DNA of 45,644 nt from an uncultured Collinsella sp. (lineage in GTDB: Bacteria > Actinomycetota > Coriobacteriia > Coriobacteriales > Coriobacteriaceae): contig CABURV010000005.1 in the NCBI GenBank assembly GCA_902494035.1, forward strand, positions 1-45,644, read 5' to 3'. The position numbers and the translations under genes were made by a program. The notes under the pieces are model-generated. The model was not told the origin of the DNA and did no database searches. It saw nothing but the letters and a program-made list of their open reading frames with translations. Of this stretch, positions 8,267-15,998 are shown piece after piece. How positions within the stretch are numbered: position 1 is the first letter of the stretch; each line of letters starts with the position of its first letter.

Positions 8267-9040
8267 TTACCAACCGGTGTAGTAATCGGTGGTTCCGGCA
8301 GCGCAGCCGGAGTCATAGACCTTGCAATCACCCTTGGAGCCCGTAAAGGTCGAGCCCTGGGCCATATCGCCCGCGGCAACAACGTAATAGCCGTCGGAAT
8401 CGCGCCAGAAGCCCTCAGAATCCTGAGTCCATTCGCCCGTGCGATAGTGATAAAGCACATTGCTGCTGTAATAGGTCTCGCGGCGTCCGTTGTAGTTATT
8501 GACACCCGCAGAGCGCGTCAGGCCCGATCCGTTCGCGTAGGACGCGGCAGACGCATAGGACGGAGTGTAACCGGCGTTGTAGCACGAAGCCTGGGCGACC
8601 TCGGCAGCCTCCGCCTCGGCGGCAGCCTCGAGCGCTTCGCGCTTGGCATCCTCAAGCGCAGTGCGCAGCTCATCGAGCTCGGTCGACTTGGCGTCGACCT
8701 CCCCCATCGTCAACAGGCTACCCGCGCCGTCGATGCAACCCTGCAGCACAGCGCGCTCGTCATCGGTGGCATAGTCACCGTACATGTTCATGATGATCTG
8801 AGCGCGCATCTCCAGGGAATCGCGCTTGGCCTCCATCGAGGCGTTCCACTCCTGCATGGAACCATAACCATCGCCGCGATAGTCAACGGGCTGTACCAGC
8901 GTCGTCTCGGACGGCGTAGATCCAACCGTATCGGACAGTGTTGCGGCGTGGGCATCAGTTGCACCGGCGCCCGCCAAAAGTGCCACGGTCAGAGCGGCGG
9001 AAAGGGCGGCGGCTTTCGGTTTTCGTGAATCGATCCTCAT
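8267..9040 (-). CDS. Secreted protein with coiled coil and C-terminal 3D-like domain
   Basis: 257 residues from ATG 9040, which has GGAGG 11 nt upstream; longer in-frame starts would lack the signal peptide at the front. A Sec signal (positive start, AALTVALLAGAGATDAHA) should be cleaved after AHA. A charged, Ala/Glu-rich helical stretch follows (residues about 95-150), then a Tyr/Ser/Asn linker. The end has the pattern of 3D (barwin-like beta-barrel) domains, with Asp in RDSDGYYVVA, KVYDSGC and TTDYYTGW. This suggests a cell-wall-associated or wall-active protein; enzymatic activity is inferred only from the domain type. Confidence 0.75.
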   Translation of the reverse strand: MRIDSRKPKAAALSAALTVALLAGAGATDAHAATLSDTVGSTPSETTLVQPVDYRGDGYGSMQEWNASMEAKRDSLEMRAQIIMNMYGDYATDDERAVLQGCIDGAGSLLTMGEVDAKSTELDELRTALEDAKREALEAAAEAEAAEVAQASCYNAGYTPSYASAASYANGSGLTRSAGVNNYNGRRETYYSSNVLYHYRTGEWTQDSEGFWRDSDGYYVVAAGDMAQGSTFTGSKGDCKVYDSGCAAGTTDYYTGW

Positions 9041-9251
9041 GTAGCTGGAAACCTCCGTAGTGCGTTTTTGCTGCGTTTGAGCTGCGTGTGATTCGATCGC
9101 GCTGCATAGTACCCCGAGCAAATCGCGACCTGCGGTTTTACTCAAAAGGCGCACGTCAATTGCGTAAAACTCACATCCTCTCAACAGGAGTTTTCCACAA
9201 CTCAAATGCATAAAGCGTGTCAAAAAACCTGTTTTTGCACCCGCTCTATGC

Positions 9252-9290
9252 AAAAAAGGCGCCTGTGCAACCATTGTTCGCACAGGCGCC
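9252..9290 (-). terminator. Rho-independent terminator of metY
   Basis: Minus strand: stem GGCGCCTGTGC / GCACAGGCGCC (11 bp, 11-nt loop) followed by TTTTTT. It lies 62 nt after the metY stop. The rest of 9041-9352 holds no gene I can support. Confidence 0.95.
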
Positions 9291-9352
9291 TTGAGCAGGC
9301 ATTTTATGCAGTTATACCTATCGAGTCGCAAGGGGTCCTTGCACAAGTCGCC

Positions 9353-10663
9353 TTACTCGTCCAGCGCGGCGAAGGCCTGCTTCAGATCCCAAATGATATC
9401 CTCGGCGTTCTCGGTACCGATGGAAAGACGGATCGTGGAGGGCGTGATGTTCTGCTCGGCGAGCTCCTCGGCAGAGAGCTGGGAGTGCGTGGTGGTAGCC
9501 GGGTGCACGACGAGCGACTTGACGTCGGCCACGTTGGCGAGCAGCGAGAACACCTGCAGATGATCGATGAACTTCCAGGCGGCCTCCTGGCCACCCTTAA
9601 TCTCAAAGGTAAAGATCGAGGCACCGCCGTTGGGGAAGTACTTCTGATAGAGCTCGTGATCGGGGTGCTCAGACAGGCTCGGGTGGTTCACCTTGGCGAC
9701 ATGGCTGTCACCAGCCAGGAACTCAACGACCTTCTTGGTGTTCTCGACATGACGGTCAACGCGCAGCGACAGAGTCTCGGTGCCCTGGAGCAGGATCCAG
9801 GCGTTGAACGGGCTGATGCAGGCGCCCTCGTCACGCAGCAAGATAGCGCGGACATAGGTTGCGAAGGCGGCGGGACCGGCAGCCTCGGCAAACGAGACGC
9901 CATGGTAGGAGGGGTTGGGCTCGGCGATCTGCGCATACTTGCCGCTCGCCTTCCAATCGAAGTTACCGCCGTCGACGATCACACCGCCCAGCGAGGTGCC
10001 GTGGCCGCCGATGAACTTGGTTGCGGAGTGAACGACGATGTTGGCACCATGCTCCAGCGGACGGAACAGATACGGGGTGCCGAAGGTGTTGTCGACGACA
10101 ACCGGCAGACCGTGCTTCTTGGCGATCTCGGAGATGGCGTCGATGTTGGGGATGTCGGAGTTGGGGTTGCCGAGCGTCTCGAGATAGATGACCGTGGTGT
10201 TGTCCCTGATGGCACCCTCAACCTCTTCCAGGTTATGGGCATCGACAAACGTGGTCTCGACGCCAAACTGGGAGAGCGTATGCTCCAGCAGGTTGTAGGA
10301 ACCGCCGTAGATGGTCTTCTGGGCGACCACGTGGTCACCGGCCTGGGCGAGAGCCTGCAGGGTATAGGTGATGGCAGCGGCACCGGAGGCGACGGCAAGA
10401 CCTGCCACGCCACCCTCGAGTGCGGCGATACGGTCCTCGAAGACGCCCTGGGTGGAGTTGGTCAGACGGCCGTAGATGTTGCCGGCGTCGGCAAGACCAA
10501 AGCGGTCGGCGGCGTGCTGGGAATTGCGGAACACATAGCTCGTGGTCTGGTAGATAGGCACGGCGCGGGAGTCGGATGCGGGATCGGCGCTCTCCTGGCC
10601 AACGTGAAGCTGCAGGGTATCGAAACCAAAGGTGTGCTCGGGGTTGTTGATGAACTGGCTCAT
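9353..10663 (-). CDS. metY: O-acetylhomoserine aminocarboxypropyltransferase (sulfhydrylase)
   Basis: PLP enzyme of the Cys/Met metabolism family that makes homocysteine from O-acetylhomoserine and sulfide. It has 436 residues, the length of MetY; the cystathionine gamma-synthase branch is about 380-400. The PLP lysine is Lys216 in HSATKFIGGHG, and the stretch YGRLTNSTQGVFEDRIAALEGG is typical of this branch. ATG at 10663 has AAGGAG 6 nt upstream. It has its own promoter, a leader of about 175 nt with a short peptide and alternative hairpins, and a strong terminator, so it is a single-gene unit probably controlled by sulfur amino acids. A LysR gene is divergent. Confidence 0.95.
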   Translation of the reverse strand: MSQFINNPEHTFGFDTLQLHVGQESADPASDSRAVPIYQTTSYVFRNSQHAADRFGLADAGNIYGRLTNSTQGVFEDRIAALEGGVAGLAVASGAAAITYTLQALAQAGDHVVAQKTIYGGSYNLLEHTLSQFGVETTFVDAHNLEEVEGAIRDNTTVIYLETLGNPNSDIPNIDAISEIAKKHGLPVVVDNTFGTPYLFRPLEHGANIVVHSATKFIGGHGTSLGGVIVDGGNFDWKASGKYAQIAEPNPSYHGVSFAEAAGPAAFATYVRAILLRDEGACISPFNAWILLQGTETLSLRVDRHVENTKKVVEFLAGDSHVAKVNHPSLSEHPDHELYQKYFPNGGASIFTFEIKGGQEAAWKFIDHLQVFSLLANVADVKSLVVHPATTTHSQLSAEELAEQNITPSTIRLSIGTENAEDIIWDLKQAFAALDE

Positions 10664-10717
10664 GATGATCTCCTTGATCGAACAAAAGTAAATAAAAAAA
10701 GAGAAGTAAGTCGCTGT

Positions 10718-10791
10718 CTCCTGATCACGCCGACGGGCGCAAACAGGAGCCCGGCATTCGTCTTGGTAAGCAATTCATATGCGGGCCTCCT
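10718..10791 (-). promoter_or_regulatory. Putative attenuator in the metY leader
   Basis: Three segments of the minus-strand leader can pair in competing ways. Segment 1 (AGGAGGCCCGCAT, plus 10779-10791) contains the ribosome site of the short peptide. Segment 2 (ATGCCGGGCTCCT, 10745-10757) is within the peptide. Segments 1 and 2 pair at 11 of 13 positions. Segment 2 can instead pair through CTCCTG with segment 3 (CAGGAG, 10718-10723), with an inner GCGCC/GGCGT stem. The peptide stop codon lies inside that second hairpin. A T-run lies at 10694-10700, somewhat far from the hairpin, and CTCCT could also mask the metY ribosome site. The mechanism is inference. Confidence 0.5.
10725..10778 (-). 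CDS. Putative leader peptide upstream of metY (17 aa)
   Basis: A short reading frame in the metY leader: ATG at 10778 preceded by AAAGGAGG with a 7-nt gap, one of the best ribosome sites in the window. The peptide would be MNCLPRRMPGSCLRPSA, with Cys at positions 3 and 12 and an inner Met at 8. Its stop lies inside the attenuator hairpin and about 60 nt before metY. Ribosome stalling on Cys codons when cysteine is short would fit control of a sulfur-assimilation gene. It could still be chance; comparison of relatives would decide. Confidence 0.5.
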   Translation of the reverse strand: MNCLPRRMPGSCLRPSA

Positions 10792-10846
10792 TTCGCATCC
10801 CGGTTCCGTGGTTGGCTTAATTACCTACCGCCTTTGTGTGTTTTGA

Positions 10847-10875
10847 ATAGTACGAGCATTGTTTCCCTCGGTCAA
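10847..10875 (-). promoter_or_regulatory. Promoter of metY
   Basis: Minus strand: TTGACC (plus 10870-10875), 17-nt spacer, TACTAT (plus 10847-10852). The expected start near 10840 leaves a leader of about 175 nt before metY. Confidence 0.75.
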
Positions 10876-10910
10876 TCACTTAAAAACGCTAACCTGTTAT
10901 CGGTTTTTTA

Positions 10911-10920
10911 GATAGCTATC
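10911..10920. promoter_or_regulatory. Possible LysR-type operator
   Basis: GATAGCTATC is a perfect 10-base palindrome 16 nt before the LysR start and about 35 nt upstream of the metY -35 box. LysR regulators commonly bind short dyads between themselves and a divergent target. No second half-site is clear, so this is tentative. Confidence 0.3.
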
Positions 10921-10936
10921 GAAAGGACGGGCGCCG

Positions 10937-11839
10937 ATGACCCTCCAGCAGCTTCGCTTTCTTATCGCCGTGGCAGAATCCGGCTCAATTAACGCCGCAG
11001 CTCAGCGCCTCTATACCGCTCAGTCCAACATCTCAAACGCCGTCAAAAGCCTGGAACAGGAACTCAATCTGGAGATCTTTACGCGCTCCAGCCGCGGCGT
11101 CACGCTCACCAACGACGGCACCGAGCTTTTGGGTTATGCACGCCAGGTCGTAGAGCAGGCCGACATGCTCGAGGCCCGCTACGAGGACGGCGGTACCCCG
11201 CAAGCCCGCCTCGCCATTTCCGCCCAGCACTACGCCTTTTCGGTCGAGGCCTTTGTCAACGTAGTCGAGCGCTGCCGCGACAGCAAGTTCGAGTTCATCA
11301 TGCGCGAGACCACCACATCGCAGATCATCGATGACGTCCGCGCATTTCGCAGCGACATCGGCATCCTCTATCTGGACGACTTTAACGCCCGCGTTCTGCA
11401 GAAGGCTTTTGCCGATGCGCGCGCGAGCTTCCATCCCCTATTCGACGCGACGGTCCACGTCTTCGTTAGCGAGCGCCACCCGCTTGCCCGCCGCCCGCAG
11501 CTGTCCCTTGCCGACCTCACACCATATACGCGCTACAGCTTTGAGCAGGGAACCTCAAACTCCTTCTATTACGCCGAGGAACCTTTTAGCTATATCCCTT
11601 GCGACCGCAACATACGAATCTCGGACCGCGGAACACTTACTAACTTACTTATCACGTCGAACGGCTACACCCTGTCGACCGGTGTCCTCTCCAATGAAAT
11701 GCAATGGGGTATGGCATCGATCCCGTTAGCAGACGCCTCAACGATGCACGTAGGCTATATCATGCACGACGAGCGCAAGCCCTCTCCCCTCTTGCAGCAA
11801 TACCTCGACGAGCTCAACCGCATCATCCATGCCAACTAA
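10937..11839 (+). CDS. LysR family transcriptional regulator
   Basis: 300 residues, the normal LysR length. The winged helix-turn-helix occupies residues 1-60 (LQQLRFLIAVAESGSINAAA, then AAQRLYTAQSNISNAVKSLE), followed by a two-lobed effector domain. ATG at 10937 has AAAGGA about 9 nt upstream. It is divergent from metY, and the shared 273-nt space holds the metY promoter and a palindrome near its own start. A role in sulfur or methionine control is suggested by position only; the effector is unknown. Confidence 0.92.
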   Translation: MTLQQLRFLIAVAESGSINAAAQRLYTAQSNISNAVKSLEQELNLEIFTRSSRGVTLTNDGTELLGYARQVVEQADMLEARYEDGGTPQARLAISAQHYAFSVEAFVNVVERCRDSKFEFIMRETTTSQIIDDVRAFRSDIGILYLDDFNARVLQKAFADARASFHPLFDATVHVFVSERHPLARRPQLSLADLTPYTRYSFEQGTSNSFYYAEEPFSYIPCDRNIRISDRGTLTNLLITSNGYTLSTGVLSNEMQWGMASIPLADASTMHVGYIMHDERKPSPLLQQYLDELNRIIHAN

Positions 11840-11938
11840 CTGTCGGAAGACGGGGTAGAAATCGTAGATTGCTAGCCCCCGGCGGGCATGGCGCTACAAT
11901 GGTCACTCACACGAAACGTACCCAACGAAAGGAACCAT

Positions 11939-12424
11939 GTGAAGGTCATCATCTACACCGACGGCTCGGCCCGATCAAATCCGGGACGCGGCGGCTACGG
12001 CGCCGTACTTAAATACACCAACCCCGCCGGCAAGACCTTCACCTCCGAGCTTTCACGCGGCTACGCCAAGACTACCAACAACCGCATGGAACTCATGGCG
12101 GTCATCGTGGCGCTCGAGGCGCTCAACCGCCCCTGCGAGGTCGAGGTCCATTCCGATTCACAGTACGTCGTCAACGCTTTCAATAAACACTGGATCGACG
12201 GCTGGAAAAAGCGCGGGTGGAAAACTGCCAACAAGCAGCCCGTTAAGAACCGCGACCTGTGGGAGCGCCTGCTTGCCGCCAAAAGCAAGCATAAGGTGGA
12301 GTTCATCTGGGTTAAGGGTCACGCCGGACACGAGCTCAACGAGCGCTGCGATGAGCTCGCCACCACGGCGGCCGACGGCAGCAACCTCGATATCGACACC
12401 GGCTTTAACGAGAGCGACCTGTAA
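11939..12424 (+). CDS. rnhA: Ribonuclease HI
   Basis: Cleaves the RNA strand of RNA-DNA hybrids. The 161-residue product keeps all four catalytic acids: Asp8 in IYTDGSARSNPG, Glu in NRMELMAV, Asp in HSDSQYV and Asp in NERCDELA. GTG at 11939 was chosen because AAAGGA is about 6 nt upstream and it places the first catalytic Asp near the N-terminus as in the family; the longer frame from 11888 lacks a ribosome site. A TACAAT that could be a -10 box lies at 11894-11899. Followed 73 nt later by an oxidoreductase. Confidence 0.96.
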   Translation: MKVIIYTDGSARSNPGRGGYGAVLKYTNPAGKTFTSELSRGYAKTTNNRMELMAVIVALEALNRPCEVEVHSDSQYVVNAFNKHWIDGWKKRGWKTANKQPVKNRDLWERLLAAKSKHKVEFIWVKGHAGHELNERCDELATTAADGSNLDIDTGFNESDL

Positions 12425-12497
12425 TAGCGTTTTCGCGCAGCTTTATATCCCCACGCGCTACACTCATCCTGTAGACCAAACAACGCAAGGGGGACGT

Positions 12498-13604
12498 ATG
12501 CTGCGCATCGCGACCATCGGCACATCCATGATCACCGACGACTTTATCCAAGTCGTCAACGCCAACGACCAAGCCGCGTTTGTGGGCACGCTCTCGCGCG
12601 ATGCCGAGCGCGGTGCAGCCTTTACCGCCGAACACGGCGGCGAACGCAACTTCACCGCACTTGATGAGCTCGCGTCCGCCGCCGACGTCGACGCCGTCTA
12701 TGTTGGCAGCCCTAACGCACTTCACCACGAGCAGGCCCTTGCCTGCATCGCCGGTGGCAAGCATGTCATCGTCGAGAAGCCCTTCTGCGCCACCGAAGCA
12801 CAGGCGCTGGAAGTCTTCCGCGCTGCCGAGGCAGCAGGTGTCGTGGCCCTCGAGGCCATGCGTCCCCTCCACGATCCTGCCTTCCACGCCATCGAGGATG
12901 CCCTGAGCGAGATCGCCCCCATCCGCCGCGCCTCATTGCGCTTTGGCAAATATTCCTCGCGCTACAACGAGATTCTCGCGGGACGCGCCACCAATATCTT
13001 CGACTGCAATATGGCATCGGGTTCCCTCATGGACATTGGCGTCTACGCCGTCGAGCCCATGGTCGAGATTTTCGGCATGCCCTCCGGCCTTACGAGCATG
13101 ACTACTCTGCTCGACCCCACCACGCGACAGCTCACGCACGGCCCCATCGACGGCTGCGGTTCCATCCTCGCCAGCTATGGCGGAGGCCGCATCTCCGTCG
13201 AGCTCGCGCACTCCAAAATTACGAATGACCTGCTGCCCTCGCAGATCGAAGGCGAGCGTGGCACTATCCAGATCGACCATCTGTCCACGCCCCGCAACGT
13301 CCGCATCGACTATCGCGGCGATGTCGTACGCGGCTCAGCGACCGAGGCACCGCGCGAACAGGGCGACAACGGCCGCGTGCTCGACCTGCCCAAATCGAGC
13401 AACACTATGGAATACGAACTCACAGACTTTATCACCGCCATCGGCGGCATCGATAACGTTAAGGAAGAGATTTGGGAGACCCCGGCGGGACGCCACGAGC
13501 TTGGCCACTACCGCGATGTCACACTCGTCTCACTGCGCATCATGGATGCCGTGCGCCAGCAGGCCGGCATAACCTTCCCAGCCGACGCAGGCAAGCAGGC
13601 ATAG
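12498..13604 (+). CDS. Gfo/Idh/MocA family oxidoreductase
   Basis: 368 residues. N-terminal Rossmann domain (LRIATIGTSMITDDF), substrate motif VEKPFCATEAQA near residue 98 and the C-terminal sheet domain with GSLMDIGVYAVEPMVEIFG. ATG at 12498 follows AAGGGGG with a 4-nt gap; frames starting earlier run through rnhA. Its stop is 2 nt before the acylphosphatase start, so the two are translated together. The substrate is unknown. Confidence 0.9.
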   Translation: MLRIATIGTSMITDDFIQVVNANDQAAFVGTLSRDAERGAAFTAEHGGERNFTALDELASAADVDAVYVGSPNALHHEQALACIAGGKHVIVEKPFCATEAQALEVFRAAEAAGVVALEAMRPLHDPAFHAIEDALSEIAPIRRASLRFGKYSSRYNEILAGRATNIFDCNMASGSLMDIGVYAVEPMVEIFGMPSGLTSMTTLLDPTTRQLTHGPIDGCGSILASYGGGRISVELAHSKITNDLLPSQIEGERGTIQIDHLSTPRNVRIDYRGDVVRGSATEAPREQGDNGRVLDLPKSSNTMEYELTDFITAIGGIDNVKEEIWETPAGRHELGHYRDVTLVSLRIMDAVRQQAGITFPADAGKQA

Positions 13605-13606
13605 CT

Positions 13607-14017
13607 ATGGGTCTCTTCGATACGTTCTTCTCCAGCGTCACCGGCGGCAGTCGAGAGCCTCAAAAACCATCAAACGTCGAGCTCGAGCTGCGCCGCAGGC
13701 TTACTGTGCTCGCAAGCGACGAGGCCACTCAAGACACTCCCCTGCGCTATTTCCTGCGCTGGGCGGGGCAAGTCCAGGGCGTTGGCTTTCGCTTTACCAA
13801 CACCAACCTCGCGCAGGCACGCGCGCTCACCGGCTGGGTGCGCAACATGGAAGACGGCTCAGTCGAGATGGAGATACAGGGAGCTCCGGCAAATATCCTA
13901 TCTCATCTCGAGGCGCTTCATGCCTCCTACGAGCGTATGGGAACGCGTTTTCGCCTCGTAGACGCCCAGGCCCGAGCCCCACTTGCCAATGAAGACGGTT
14001 TCACGCCTCGTTATTAG
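13607..14017 (+). CDS. acyP: Acylphosphatase
   Basis: Hydrolyses acyl phosphates in the cytoplasm. The 136-residue product has a roughly 45-residue N-terminal extension in front of the usual 90-residue domain. The active-site Arg is in VQGVGFRFTN and the Asn in GWVRNMEDGSVE. The start ATG is 2 nt after the stop of the preceding oxidoreductase, so translation is coupled. The charged extension (VELELRRRLTVLA) is not part of the catalytic fold; its role is unknown. Confidence 0.92.
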   Translation: MGLFDTFFSSVTGGSREPQKPSNVELELRRRLTVLASDEATQDTPLRYFLRWAGQVQGVGFRFTNTNLAQARALTGWVRNMEDGSVEMEIQGAPANILSHLEALHASYERMGTRFRLVDAQARAPLANEDGFTPRY

Positions 14018-14078
14018 TATTGTGTGCTAAATACGGTATCATTTACCTACGACCGTTGATAGAAAAGAGGCGAGGCGC

Positions 14079-14459
14079 ATGGCGGTGCAAAGAAGGAATA
14101 CCAGGCAGCGAAAGCTGGTTCTTGACGCCGTGCGCCAAAGCTATAACCATCCCACCGCCGACGAAATCTACAACGTCGTGCGCGCGCAGGATGACAAAAT
14201 CAGCCGCGGCACGGTCTACCGCAACCTCAATCTCTTGGCCGACGCCGGCGAGATTCTCTCCATCAAGACGCCGGGCGGCAGCCGCTTCGATCGCACGATC
14301 GAGCCGCATGCGCATATCATCTGCACCTCGTGCAGCCGCGTCATCGACGTACCGCTCCCCTTCGATGCCCAACTCGACGCCAAGGCATCCGAGCAAATCG
14401 GCTGGCACGTCACGTCGCACTACACCATCTTCGAGGGTCTCTGCCCCGACTGCCGGTAG
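14079..14459 (+). CDS. Fur family regulator, PerR-like
   Basis: 126-residue metal-dependent repressor. The winged helix at residues 1-75 has HPTADEIYNVV and RGTVYRNLNLLADAGEI; the dimer domain carries the zinc cysteines CTSC (near 103) and CPDC at the very end, and HAHIICTSC as in PerR/Fur. It is short, as PerR proteins often are. ATG at 14079 follows AAAAGAGGCGAGGCGC. It stands alone after acylphosphatase with about 60 nt between. Peroxide or metal sensing cannot be separated by sequence reading alone. Confidence 0.88.
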   Translation: MAVQRRNTRQRKLVLDAVRQSYNHPTADEIYNVVRAQDDKISRGTVYRNLNLLADAGEILSIKTPGGSRFDRTIEPHAHIICTSCSRVIDVPLPFDAQLDAKASEQIGWHVTSHYTIFEGLCPDCR

Positions 14460-14535
14460 ATGTTCGGGACATGCCTTAAAATCCACCTTTCTGCACTCTG
14501 CAGCAAAAAGAGATTCCTAGGCATGCCACATATAT

Positions 14536-15333
14536 CTACTCGGCGAGCAGGCGGCGCAGTTCTTCTTCGACCGTGCGCACGTAGCGGACGCGGTCGTTGA
14601 TGCCACGCATAGAGGGATTGCAGCTCTCCATTAGATAAGGATGGCCCACGACGTTGAGCATGTCGCGGTCGTTTTCGTTATCGCCAAACGCCATCATCTC
14701 GTCGGGCGAAATTCCCAGGGCACGACCGTAATCGGCAAGCGCGGAACCCTTGCCCGAACCAAAGCCGATAAAGTCCGTCCACTCGGTTCCCGACGTCATC
14801 ACGTCGACACGGTCGCTAAAGAGGCGCTCAAAATACTCCAGAGCCGCCGGCTGATCCACCTCGGGCGTCTGGAAGGCAATCTTAATGACGTCCTCGTCGA
14901 TGTCCTCAGGACGGTCGACCACCGCCACATCGCAGTGGACCTCATAGCGCAAATGGTCGACGAACGCATCGTTGCCGCTCATGGTGTAGAGGTGTCCCTC
15001 ACACGAAAGGGTCACGTCGGCATGGGGATACGCAACCACGGCATTCGCGATATCCATAGCAAGGCTACGCTCCATGGAACGCTTGACAACGGCACGCCCC
15101 TCGCTCATCACCAGGGCTCCGTTTTCGCATACATAGGCGAGCTCATCGGCCACCGGGGCAAACAGATGGCGCAAGCTCGCATATTGACGACCGCTCGCCG
15201 GCATAAACACGATACCGCGACGATGCAGCTCATCGATAAGCTCAAAGGCCTCGGAACGCGGCTCGTGCTCCCCCGGATGCAGCAACGTGCCGTCCAAATC
15301 GCATGCAATCAGCTTGATTCCTTCAAGACCCAT
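14536..15333 (-). CDS. HAD superfamily hydrolase, Cof type
   Basis: 265-residue cytoplasmic phosphatase of the Cof/YidA class. Motif I is ACDLDGTLL near residue 11, motif II lies in MPASGRQYASL, motif III is the Lys in GSGKGSALADYG and motif IV is AFGDNENDRDML. The large cap between motifs II and III is the C2 type. ATG at 15333 has GGGGGAAA 4 nt before it; an upstream frame would pass through the terminator hairpin at 15365. Likely substrates are sugar phosphates or flavin-type phosphates. Confidence 0.92.
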   Translation of the reverse strand: MGLEGIKLIACDLDGTLLHPGEHEPRSEAFELIDELHRRGIVFMPASGRQYASLRHLFAPVADELAYVCENGALVMSEGRAVVKRSMERSLAMDIANAVVAYPHADVTLSCEGHLYTMSGNDAFVDHLRYEVHCDVAVVDRPEDIDEDVIKIAFQTPEVDQPAALEYFERLFSDRVDVMTSGTEWTDFIGFGSGKGSALADYGRALGISPDEMMAFGDNENDRDMLNVVGHPYLMESCNPSMRGINDRVRYVRTVEEELRRLLAE

Positions 15334-15364
15334 ATGCTTTCCCCCACAGCATCTCATCAACAGA

Positions 15365-15403
15365 AAGACGGACTTTGAATAGTTGCCTCTCAAAGTCCGT
15401 CTT
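15365..15403 (-). terminator. Perfect 14-bp hairpin after the UreE-like gene
   Basis: AAGACGGACTTTGA pairs perfectly with TCAAAGTCCGTCTT across an 11-nt loop. On the minus strand it follows the UreE-like stop by 14 nt and is followed by TCTGTTG. The T-run is short but the stem itself ends in CTT. It separates the FKBP/UreE-like unit from the HAD gene. Confidence 0.8.
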
Positions 15404-15416
15404 ACTTATACGCACG

Positions 15417-15995
15417 TTAACCGCGCGCCTTCTTTACGATCGTAAAGTCTGGAGCCATACTCACAACGGCATCCGCCGCACTCGACGCAAAGCGCCGGTC
15501 CGCATCGAGTTCACGGGTAACCACCGAGAGCCGAACGCCCTCGACGCCCCGGAGCATGCGGCCCAAAACAGGCTGCACCGGCGTATACATGCGCACGGTA
15601 TACTCGTCCGAATCGCCTCGGAAAAGCGGCGCGTGCATATTGCCGATCTCCCAGCACGCATGCGCGAGCGCAATCGGGTCCATGCGGTCAACTTCGACCA
15701 AATAAACCTCGGCACTGCGCAGGCGCACGACAACCGCCACGGGCACCATGCCCGAACGGTCGATGGCGAGCACGTCGCCGTCGGTAAAACGACCGCCGTC
15801 GGCAGCATCCAGCCGAACATCGACCGTGCGCCCCAGCTCCGTCACGCCCACAAGCGCGCATACATCAGCCTGGTCCCAATCGAGCAGCAGCTCGTCAACT
15901 TCAAAGACGCCGCCCAACTTCCGGCGAAGCAGGAGTTCATAGGACGGATCGTTGAGATTTCCCAAGCATGTCGTCGAAACCAAGCGTTCAGGCAT
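15417..15995 (-). CDS. UreE-like protein
   Basis: 192 residues resembling the urease accessory metallochaperone UreE: an N-terminal beta domain (TDGDVLAIDRSG near residue 70) and a C-terminal domain with HACWEIGNMHAPLF and VQPVLGRMLRGVEGV, which matches the UreE pattern of LGNRH followed by a hydrophobic helix. The His-rich tail of nickel-storing UreE is absent. No urease structural or accessory gene is in the window. It starts 3 nt after the stop of a SlyD-like FKBP, so the two are translated together. A metal-handling role is inference; the assignment is moderate. Confidence 0.6.
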   Translation of the reverse strand: MPERLVSTTCLGNLNDPSYELLLRRKLGGVFEVDELLLDWDQADVCALVGVTELGRTVDVRLDAADGGRFTDGDVLAIDRSGMVPVAVVVRLRSAEVYLVEVDRMDPIALAHACWEIGNMHAPLFRGDSDEYTVRMYTPVQPVLGRMLRGVEGVRLSVVTRELDADRRFASSAADAVVSMAPDFTIVKKARG

Positions 15996-15998
15996 ACT

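Noticed and set aside
9041..9251. A c-di-AMP riboswitch in front of the secreted 3D-like gene
   Set aside because: Such switches often precede wall hydrolases, but I could not find the conserved core in this short region.
10664..10840. A SAM riboswitch upstream of metY
   Set aside because: The conserved cores of the common SAM riboswitch classes were not found in the leader; the pairings seen are better explained by an attenuator.
14470..14525. A weak hairpin CATGCCT/AGGCATG between the Fur gene and the HAD gene
   Set aside because: The stem is only 7 bp with a long loop and no T-run, too weak to call a terminator.
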